Notes under the pieces: generated by a model
What the model was told of the DNA's origin: nothing
What the model saw: the letters and a program-made list of their open reading frames with translations, nothing else
Database searches by the model: none
Part shown: positions 11,201 through 22,800 of the stretch, one piece after another
How positions within the stretch are numbered: position 1 is the stretch's first letter
Layout of the letters: each line of letters opens with the position of its first letter
Position numbers and translations under genes: made by a program
Assembly: GCF_032362555.1 (NCBI RefSeq)
Contig: NC_083506.1
Location: 605,501-669,500, forward strand
DNA from: Amyelois transitella
Lineage: Eukaryota; Arthropoda; Insecta; Lepidoptera; Pyralidae
Direction: 5' to 3'
DNA length: 64,000 bases

Positions 11201-13802
11201 TTGGTAAGCGCATAACTCAAGAACGCCTGGACCAATTTGGCCAATTCTTTTTTTTTAATATTCGTCGAAGCTCAAGGATTGTTTTTACGGCGAAAAAATA
11301 CCAAATAATTGCCTGAAAAACCTTAAAAACAGTCCTTTTCTTTATCCCATACAAACGTTTTCTTACTAATACGTACATTTGAGCTTTATTGCTAATGTAT
11401 AAAGTTCACTGTTGTCTAAGCAATGTAGGTCTAATAGATAGGAACAAAAAACTGTCATAATTACAAATCTTTTTGACAGAACGAAGTCTGTCGGGTCCGC
11501 TAGTCCTACTTATCCTACTTATATACTATTATAAAGGCGAAAGTTTGTATGGATGAATGGTTGTTTGTTACTCTTTCACGCAAAAACTACTGAACCGATT
11601 ACCATGAAATTTGGTATGTAGGTAGCTGAAGAACCCAGAATAACACATAGGCTACTTTTTATCCCAGAGTTCCCGCGGGATTGATAGGGTTTCCATGCGG
11701 ACGAAGTCGCGGGCGGCCGCTAGTGTATAATATTTTTGTATGTATATATCTTGGACTGAATATTTCTGTTTGATCCGATGGTGTTAATAGACATCTAATG
11801 TTCTCATCTTATAATCTGTAGTTAAGATTGTACAAATATACTTAAATTGTTGGTTCACCACAAATTTCTATTACATTAATTTTATTTGTTCTGTTCTAAT
11901 AAAAATGATAGATCCATTACGTCGTGTCTGGATTATGTTATAAAGCTTTCTCATGCAAAATAAACAGTTGAAAGAAAACTAATTTCGTGAAAATTCTAAA
12001 TTCGGTTATTTTTAGACTATCATCCATATCACGAACCTATTTTTGTACTTAACTTTAACGGCCTCTGTGGCGCAGCTGTAGTACGCTTGTCTGTCTGTCC
12101 CGGGTTCGAATCCCGGCTAGGGCATAATGAGAAAAGAACTTTTTCTGATTGGCCTGGGTCTTGAATGCTTATCTATATAAGTATTTTATTATAAAATATA
12201 GTCTCGTTGAGTTAGCATCTGGTTACACAAGTCTCGAACTTACTTCGAGAATACATATGGTCACGTCTATATCCCTTGCGGGGTAGACAGAGCCAACAGT
12301 CTTGAAAAAGACTGAAAGGCCACGTTCAGCTATTTCGCTTAATGATAGAATTGAGATTCAAATAGTGACAGGTTGCTAGCCCATCGCCTAAAAAAGAATC
12401 CCAAGTATGTAAGCTTATCCCTTAGTCGCCTTTTACGACATCCATGGGAAAGACATGGAGTTGTCCTATTCTATTTTGTAGTGGTGCCGGGAATCAAAAT
12501 AATTATTACACGCGGACGAAGTTGCGGGCACAGCTAGTGTTAACATAATTGCGTACTAATTAATGTGGAAAAATTGGGGAATGGCGTACCTTATTTACAG
12601 GGCTTAACTGGTTTTAGATAATGTAGCGTTCACAAATATTTATGTTTAGTTGTTTAATTTGTTTTTTTTTGTGTTATAATTACGTAATGTGTCAGAGAAG
12701 CAACTGGCACATTTATCTTTAAAAGATATAATCAAGATAATTGATTATATATTCAGGCCTTTATGACGAGTGATAATATGTTCCATGCTTACTGATAAAT
12801 TTAAGATTACAGGACCCACCCGTTATAGGATTCAAAGTTTCAAACTCAGTCGTCATGAAAATTAACTTTTTTTTAATTCTCTCGAAGTTTGAACCCTTAC
12901 ATTGAAGGTATATCGATGTATGTATCTTTTGTGATTAAAGTTGTTCAAAGCTGAGATCAATCGGCTAAGTAACTTATTAACCGTGTGGTTCCCGTCACCA
13001 ATAGTAAAAAGAATAGGACCACTCTATCTCGTTCCATTGGATGTCGTAAAAGGCAATTAAGGCATATGCTTATAAACTTGGGATTCTTCTTTGAGGCAAT
13101 GGACTAGCACCCTGTCACTGTTTGAATCTCAATTCTGTCATCAAACCAAATAGCTGAACGTGGCCATTCAGTATTTTCAAGACTGTTGACGCTGTCTACC
13201 CAGCAAGGGATAAAGACATATATGTCTGTATGTATGTATATATTTTACATACATATATATATATGTATTATTTATATACATATGTTGTTTCCTGTTCTTT
13301 CCCGTAGGGGTAGATAGAGACTGTCTTTTCACTAGCGCACTTTCTTTTTTTCGCCTGAAATTCTATCGCCAGTGTATGAGTATACCAGACGGCATGTCTA
13401 ACAGTCGCTATGTTTGCAATATATTATCGGGCATATAAACCACTCATTATGACATAGTAATATGCTGATAACTGATATCACACTTGACGGTTCAACTACA
13501 CTGACTTATGATTTGAAACCTACTATATACCTAATATACACCTAATAGATATATAGGTGCCGTGTGGTTCCCGGCACCATTACAAAAAAGAATAGGACCA
13601 CTCCATCTCTTTCCCACGGATGTCGTAAAAGGCGACTAAGAGATAGGCTTATAAACTTGGGATTCCTCTTTTAGGCGATGGGCTAGCAACCTGTCACTAT
13701 TTGAATCTCAATTCTATCACTAAGCCAAACAGCTGAGCGTGGCCTATCAGTCTTTTCAAGACTGGTGGCTCTGTCTACCCCGCTAGGGATATAGACGTGA
13801 TC

Positions 13803-13833
<31 letters not shown>

Positions 13834-16800
13834 TACACCTAATAGCAAAGGTTTTTGTCTGTGCATTTGAAACAATAAACTTTTTTTATATAATACAAAT
13901 AAGTATGAAACTTAAATTCTTGCTTAGACTTTTTTTATTAGCTATGAGAAGGCTTTCACAAAAGCTGGTTGAAATTACTAAAGCTTAGTCTATATAATAT
14001 GGTGAGGTTATGAAAGATTGTACTATTAATTATCACTAGGGTTTCTGCACGTGACACATATCACGTGAGTACAGTCAGATCAGATATTATACGACAAAAT
14101 TAAAAATGAAGTTGCAATGTGGTAGGATTGAAGAACAATAATGCAAGTTGTCTTTTTTTAACACCAATCAAATTTATACTACTAAAGTTATTTCTGAAAG
14201 TCCGACATGACCACAATCTAGGCGTGGTAAAGTCAGGTAATTACTAGAGATGCCAAGAATATTCGGCAATTATTCGGTATTCGGCCACTTTTTATGCTAA
14301 ATAAATATTCGTTGGCCGAATATTCGGCGCTTCGGCCGACCGCGTTGCCGAATATTCGGTATTCGGCCAATTCACTATTCGTGGCAACTCTAGTAATTAC
14401 GCAAAGTGATTTTCACAAAAGTATAGACAATTGTAAGTCTTTTTTTGGAAAATATACGAACGTTTTTAAGACGTTGAGGTCCTTTCTGGGCGGAACAAGC
14501 TTATTTTTCTGGTTACCTTTTCTATAAAATGCTTCGTCGAACTGTCTTTTTTTTACCAAAAAAGTACAATAAGGAAAAACTAAATTTGGATGGGAAAACT
14601 GTGAATTTGAAACTAAAATATGGGGTTGGCTTCATACATACATACATATGATCACGTCTATATCCCTAGCGGGGTGGACAGAGCCACCAGTCTTGAAAAG
14701 ACTGATAGGCCACGCTCAGCTGTTTGGCTTAGTGATAGAATTGAGATTCAAATAGTGACAGGTTGCTAGCCCATCGCCTAAAAGAGGAATCCCAAGTTTA
14801 TAAGCCTATCCCTTACTTAAACTTGGCTTCACTGTTGTAATATTTATAAATTGTGTATCTAGTCGTAATATATTAAGGGTGACTGTACTTACAGGTTACA
14901 TCGTATTGATTACAAAACGTGAGACGCTGGGAATCGAATTACCGCTATTGTATCGATGCTAGTTATGATCGATTTATAATTGGTTCTCATTTGTATCCAG
15001 AATACTTTGTAATTTCCATTATATATTTTTTTTCTACGTTTATAAATCTTGTTTTTCTGAATGGTACTTATTTAAATTAAAGAAGTCTTTGGATAGTGTG
15101 ATGCTTTCATAGAATTTTGTATATATCAATAATGGCTAGAATATTTCTAGAAATTACCGCGGGAACGAAGTTTCGGACAAAAGCTTAATTATTATACCAT
15201 ACCGCTGAGAGCGGCCTTTATGTCTTTGCAAGACTGTCGGCTCTACTTACCCCGTGAGGGATAAAGACGTGATTCTATATATGTAAATGGACAAGAATGT
15301 TCGAAATCTTAAGTTATTAAGATAATATATATATTTGATCTTCTTCCTCCTGACTTTTGTCCCGGTTCCTCCCCAAAGAGGTGTGGATGCAAAGTCTAAG
15401 GTATACCTTAGACTTTGGATCCTGGATTGGGTGAGTCAGGTTTTTATACGAAGCGACTCCCATCTGACCTCCGCAACCTTTGCAGGTAATGGATCCATGG
15501 TTACACATCCAGTTGCCTTAATGTGCAGGTAAGTATTCAAACTCATGTACATAACTTTGAATAGAGTCATTGGAGTACATGGCCCAGGTGGGATTTGAAC
15601 CTGTGCCTTTCTGCGCATCACGGATTTCAACCGGGCACCTTACCCATTCGACCATCGGCGCTCATAAGATATATCTATTTAATGTAGATATAATATTGTG
15701 TGGTTCCCGGCACCAATACAAAAAGAATAAGACTACTCCATCTCTTTCCCATGGACGTCGTAAAAGGCGACTAAGGGATAGGCTTACAAACTTGAGATTC
15801 TTTTTTTAGGCGATGGGCTAGCAAACTGTCACTATTTGAATCTCAATTCTATCATTAAGCCAAATAGCTGAACGTGGCCATTCAGTCTTTTGAAGACTGT
15901 TGGCTCTGTCTACAAGGGATATAGACGTGACCATATGTATGTATGTATGTATAATATATGTGCCCAATGTGTGGTAACATATCAAACACTGTTATCACTA
16001 CACTGCGTTCATTGTCTCCCACATCTGTACGTCTGTTTGTCATGATTTATATGTAGATAGTGGCAGGAAACTGAGAAGTTATCGAGAAAGTGATTTGTAG
16101 TCGTATTGCGCTACAAACACGATAACATGATTTAATTTGCACGACATTAATATTGTTGTAATTGGACTGGATGTTGTTAAGAAGGTTCATGTGAATGTTT
16201 AATTATATATTTTATATAGAGATACTACATGCCGTGTGGTTCCCGGAACCAATATGAAAAAGAATCTCATTTCCCGTAGACGTCGTAAGAGGCGACTAAG
16301 CGATAAACTTGGGATTCTTATTTTAGGCGATGGGCTTGCAACCTGACCCTATTTTGAATCTCAATTCTATCAAAAGCCAAACAGTTGAACGTGGCCTCTC
16401 AGTCTCTTCAGGACTGTTGGCTCTGTCTACCCTGCAAGGAATATAAACGTGACTATATGTATGTAAATACCACATTTATCATGTAGTATGTAGTAGCACC
16501 TCATTTATCTAGTAGATACTATTGATATAAAAAAATATTGCGTCGTTGAAATCATTACAGAAACTTTATAGGTACTATGGCGTCGGCTATCTTTGTGAAA
16601 TCACAAAAATAAAAACTGAATATGACTCTATTAAAATCAATCTTTAATCGTATCATACATACATACATACATATCATCACGTCTATATCCCTTACGGGGT
16701 AGACAGAGCCAACAGTCTTGAAAAGACTGAAAGGCCACGTTCAGCTATTTGGCTTAATGATAGAATTGAGATTCAAATAGTGACAGGTTGCTAGCCTGTC

Positions 16801-19800
16801 GCCTAAAAAAGAATCCCTTGTTTGTAAGCCTATCCCTTAGTCGCCTTTTACGACATCCATGGGAAAGAGATGGAGTGGTCCTATTCTTTTTTTTTTTATT
16901 GGTGCCGGGAACCACACGGCACAATCGTATCATGTGTGTAAAAAGTATTTATTATGCTTTTAAAAATTTTCAAGCATTTTTTAAAGTACTTGTATTATGT
17001 TCAATTGTAATTTTACAGGTCTTCCTAATAATTTTTATAGTTTATAGTAAAGTCTATGTAGAAACTGTATTTTTTTTAATTGTTTACTGAATGCCCCACA
17101 AAGTATAAAAATAGCTTGTTGCCATTTCTCTCAATACTCTTAAAAATATGTTTTTTTTTTATATATAGAAATATCATTCAGTTAAGTGCGTCACATTATT
17201 TTGGTCGAGGTTTGAGTACATACTTCAGGGCTGGCGGAATGGAAACGTCCCCAATATTTACGTTCTTCAGACATTCCCTATTATATTTTTCCCTTTGGGT
17301 AAAATTCGCACGCCCACGCCGCTAAAATGGCGATCAAAGACATAAACCTCTTTATATTTTTACCTTCACGAAATATTTTGTTATGGCGTCACCGCTTTAT
17401 TGAATGCGTGCAATTTGATGCTCTAAACCTGGTTTTGGAATTTGCCAACCAAGGGCGATCGGGACCAACAGCTTATGAAATCATTTTTTTTTAAATAATC
17501 ACAGTAAGTTTTTCGTTAGTTTATATCCTCTCATTTCCCGTTAAAGATTTAAGATATTTTATTTTATTAAAGATATTTTAGATGCGTTAATCTCATTTTA
17601 ATGTCCTAGTACAGACAAAGAAATTAAAATGAGATTGATCTGAGATCATAATATAATATATTATTTTTTTATATTATCCAAGTTTTATTTTACTTGTTCC
17701 TTTCTTTCCGTTATCGTATAAAACTAAATAATTTGAATAATAAAAAAAATTAAGACCTTGTTGTACTCATAATATGCAAATAAAAATTTGAATTTGAAAT
17801 AAGTATAGACTAGTAGGATACTCCTAACCCACTCAATAAAAATGACATGTTGATTATTATATCATGTACCTACGAGGGTGGTTAAGTCTTCTTGATAAAC
17901 AATCACATAATGAGCTAATCTTTGTTGTTTTTCTCACGATTAAGCATGAATGCATAGGCATTAGGCGCACGCGCATGACAAATTAGAAATATTTTTACGT
18001 TATTAGAACTGTATTAATTGCTCTGTTGAAGAGCAAAGCGTTGATGGCTGCGTGGTTAAGGTGTCCGCTTTAATTTTTGCCAAAGTGCTTAGATTTGAAA
18101 CCCGCTATGGTCACGTACTGATCATGAATTATAGTGTTTAATAATTATATTACATTATTAAAGTGTTTCAACTTGATTAAGGTTATTTATTTAATTATAA
18201 TTAATATTATTTAATACGGCGATGTATTCTCGATTAACGTTTTTAATTATGTGAAAAACCGTGTGTGAGCAAAAATTTTACCGCGCGTCCCTACCTGTTT
18301 AATATTTTAGATGCTTTTGTTGTTAATGCATAAGTATAACTTGTCTGAAAGTATTCATTTGTTAATTTCATCGCAATTTTAATGGCATTAGTCTCGGTTG
18401 CGCCTGACCTCCCTATGACCTGAAGAGCCTTTGACATTTATTTGTGTCTGAGTCATATAATAATAATTATGTACCTAACGCAAAAAAAAAACGATACGAA
18501 TGCGTAAACTATAAAACATAACGGTGTATTATTATGTAAATTCTTGGCTATGACGTGAATAGCCGCCGGAAACACGTTAGCTGACTCGACGATTTGGCGT
18601 AAAAATATATTTGAATTTTTACTTACCACTATATATATCATTAACTAACTTATTTCATATGCTGGTAATGGTTCATATATATGTATGTAGATTTAAATCC
18701 GGTATATTTTTAGGTAAATTCAATGGTTTCTTGGATAGAACAAAATTTGAATGTGATCATATCATGATGATAAGTAATTTTTAGTTAATTATTTACACAA
18801 AATACAAATTCCAAACATAAAACAAATAAGTAACTAGGATTAGTTCTCGCATGACGGGGATAAGGCATGAATCCAACTTGAATTTGAAACTATATTTTAT
18901 TATATTTCCGTAACTTTTTTTATTAATTTATATATTTTCTGTAAGAATTGAACATTTTGAAATATAGAACCTTAACTTATACATATAAACCTTAAGTATA
19001 ACTATTAAGTTATCGTTAATAATACCAAAGTTTAAAAAATAAAATAAAAACCTATGACATATTTCGAGAAAAGATTTAAAGTGCCTTCTGCTTCTCTTGG
19101 GTTGTCTTGGCCATTCCCTCAACTATATGGTCCTCCATCATCAAACCTGTAGGTACTGTAATGACCTTTTAACAAATCACATGGGTGCCTTATTCTCATC
19201 AATATAAATTCATTAAATTCTTGGGATTCTTCTTAAGCGATGGGGTAGCAACCTGTCACTATTTCAATGTTAATTCTATCATTAAGCCAAATAGCTGAAC
19301 GTGGCCATTCAGTCTTCAAGACTATTGGCTCTGTCTACCCCGTAAGGGGTATAAACGTGACCATATGTATGTACATATGTAAAAATTTATTAAGTATTAC
19401 AATTTTTTAAAACCGATCGCATAATATAACATTCATTGCGAGTGAAATAAAATAGTAGACACAAAAAAGTCGAGGTGCCGGCCACTGCCCACCCCGTGGG
19501 AAAGGGTGTGTGCACACCTGTGCGGTGACATTTGGACTCGACTTTATCTGCGCTCGGTAGACTGTGACACGTAATTATTGTAAAGGGGTGAATACACTAT
19601 TAGTGATGACGGCGTGACAGTAAACACTGTAGTCATCCAGTAGTTGAACAAAATATTTATATTTTTGTTACATTTAGTATTTTTTTTATCATGCGGTTTT
19701 TTCGGAATGCCATAAAAATTATTACAAATCTTGCTAGATTCTAATTGTAGTATGTAGAAGTCGTAGGACAATCAGGAAGATATCCAGCTATACTTTTAGG

Positions 19801-22800
19801 TTATAAAAACATGGCGATGATTTCATTAGGGCCCTTAACACAATTGGCTTTTGTGCCGTTATTATAATTTGTTTTGATAAAAATATTATTTTGTAGGATT
19901 AAAAGCTTTTGCCAATTTCTTGATAGCGTTTCATTATCAGTGGACTTTGGGCCTGCGTTTTGATCGGCATTGATTACAGCGATGTTATCAATGTATTGAT
20001 TATAGCGGCCCGCCCCGGCTTCGCACGGGTGGACATATTTTGTGTTTTATATTTTGAAATAAATTTATTTCAAAACAAATTTATGCCTATGTCACTTTTG
20101 AAGGTCTATTCTATATCTGTGCCAAATTTTATCAAAATCGGACCAGTAGTTTTTGAGTTTATTCCACACAAACATACAAAAATACAAATCTTTCCTCTTT
20201 ATTATTAGTGTGGATAATGACAATACGTTTTCACGAACCACTCAAGTTTATTATTGTTGACCAAAACAAAATCAGGTTTGTAAAAAGGCAAGTAAAATCA
20301 GAGACCATTCGGAAGAAAGTTTATTTTTTTCTTCTGAATAAAAAAAATATTTTTTCAGGTGATACCTATGTTTTTTATAATACAAATATTTGAAACCAAT
20401 TTAACTGCGCACTATTTTTTCGATTTTTAAATATTTTTTTTTATCATTGCCGCTTTTTGACTCTACTTCTTTTTGATATTTTTTTTAGATATTCTTTTTT
20501 TAATCATGAGAACAATGTCAGTCATTTCCTTCGATTTAAAAAAATATACTTTGTTAAATCTTTAGTTCTCTTATATATTTTTTTTTATTTTGGGCTTCTC
20601 GCATCCAACTATGAAACAAAGTCCTCTTATGTCCATATTCTATCGACATTTGCCCTAATTTAGAAATTTTATTGTACCATTAAACTGATAGGAGTAAGTG
20701 ACTGGAATTTAGCGCAAGTTAATTTAGATATTGACAGAAATGTGAGATAACTCATACATAGCTTTGAGACCCACTTAGCAAATTGTGTAATGTGATGAGA
20801 CCTTTATTATAAATTTTACAATTTGAATCCATACCATTAATAGAGAAAAGATTTGTAAATTGTATGTTTGAAAGTAACGAATAAACACAAAAATTGCATA
20901 ACCGATTTCGATGAGATTTGGCGCAGATATATAAGTTACCTACATACATACGCACAAATAATCACGTCTATATCCTTTACGAGGTAGCCAGAGCCAACAA
21001 TCTTGAAAAGACTGAAAAGTAACGTTAAGCTGAATTTTAGTTTAGTTGCGGTCACGAATACTCAACGTTTTAATACAACAGGTTTATAAACTTGTGATTC
21101 TTCTTTTAGATATAGACGTGGTTATATGTATGTATGTCTGTATGTTAATCCAATACTCTTAGTAAATTTTAAACTGTAATCGTCGAATATGAATGAAAAG
21201 AGTAATGAGTGTGGAGGAAGCGGAAGTGGTCTGTAAGCATCGTAGCAAGTGGTAATCCATAGTCTCTGCCTACTCCAATGGGAGACAGGCGTGACGGTAT
21301 GTACCTATGTTTCAACCTGTTCAAACTGTGAACAATATAATGTAAATAAATTCATTATCAATCAATTAACATTTATTGATATTGTTTTTACAATTAGCAC
21401 CCACGTCAATCGTAGAATTCGTAATGTTAATTACATTACAAAATACATTTTAATGAGGGTATCCCAAATTATTTATTAACGTAAATATTGATTTATTTAT
21501 CTAATTTTAAGATGATAATGATGGTGTTTTAAACTGTTAAGTATAATTACATTTATATAGAGGTTATTCTCATAAAAGGTTACAAAATACGTATAATTGT
21601 TACATTGATATCAATTTCCTGCTTTCTACGTCGCTTTGATGTATGGATGTGAGTTTGTTTCTCTTTCACACATAAACTTCTGAACGGATTTTATGAAACT
21701 ATGCAATTATATAGCTGAGACCTTGGAATAACATAAATTCAATTTATTAGAGATATTATACTCATAAGAGATTAATAATATTTCATCCTTACACATCCCC
21801 TACGTTAATTAGTATTATAAATAGGACAACCTGTCTGTCTGTTCCGCTTTCACAGCTAACCCGCTGGACCGACTTGAATGAAATTTAGCACAGATATAGA
21901 ATAGCCCTTCGGGAGTAGTATATATAATCGGCTATAGGCTATATTCTGGAATTTTCCACGGGAGCAAAACCCCGAGTAATTTTTTTTTTTATATTTTTGT
22001 ATTTACTTATTCTTTTATCTTTTGCCAGTACGTCACTAGTACGTCAATGATTTGATCAAGTTACAGTTGTATTATGTTACATCAAAATAACAATGGTTGA
22101 GCTTGTCAATATTCCACCAGAAGCAACAGGCTTTGGAAGCAGTTAACGCGTTATTTGTAACACTTTGGCCGACCTTGAGACCAAGACTCATTCACTAACT
22201 CTTCCAACACGCAATTGTCTCTGTCAAAAACTTTTCCAACACAATTAACTTTGTAATGCACGCAAGCACTTGATTCAACAGGGAATCATGTTGTGACGGA
22301 CAAGTCAATAAATTTGAATAATAATTATCCTAAGTGTTTATTTCATTTTGGGATTAAACTACTCTATATAGATTATACTTTATTTGTCACGCTTACTTTT
22401 TTATATAAAGTATTGTTTAAAGATGCAACAACGACTCTGCTTATATTTGTCGTGTGTAAGAATATTCAGACGGGCCTCGGCCAACTTAAGGTGTGGTACT
22501 TTTTATTCTAACTATAAATAAACCAATTAATCCTTTGTTCCAGGCTTTCAAGCTCTTCAAGAGGAACAAAAGCAACAAAGCCGCTCGCAACCGCATTTCC
22601 CCCGCATTAGTCCGGTCGCCATCTTACAGCGGCACCGTCGACGCTCGCTCAGAAATAGACCTCCAACGCTTCTGCGCTTGCCGAGCGTCCCTCCCGCCGC
22701 TCCGAGCAGCCTCAAGCGAAAACAACTCTAACTACAGCAGCTACAACAGTTACAGCTCCAGAAACGACAGTATCGAGACTTACGATAGGAATTTTGATGG

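Noticed and set aside
13804-13834. Regularly spaced short repeats as a CRISPR array
   Set aside because: Simple ATGT tail of a retroposon; no spacers, and the genome is eukaryotic.
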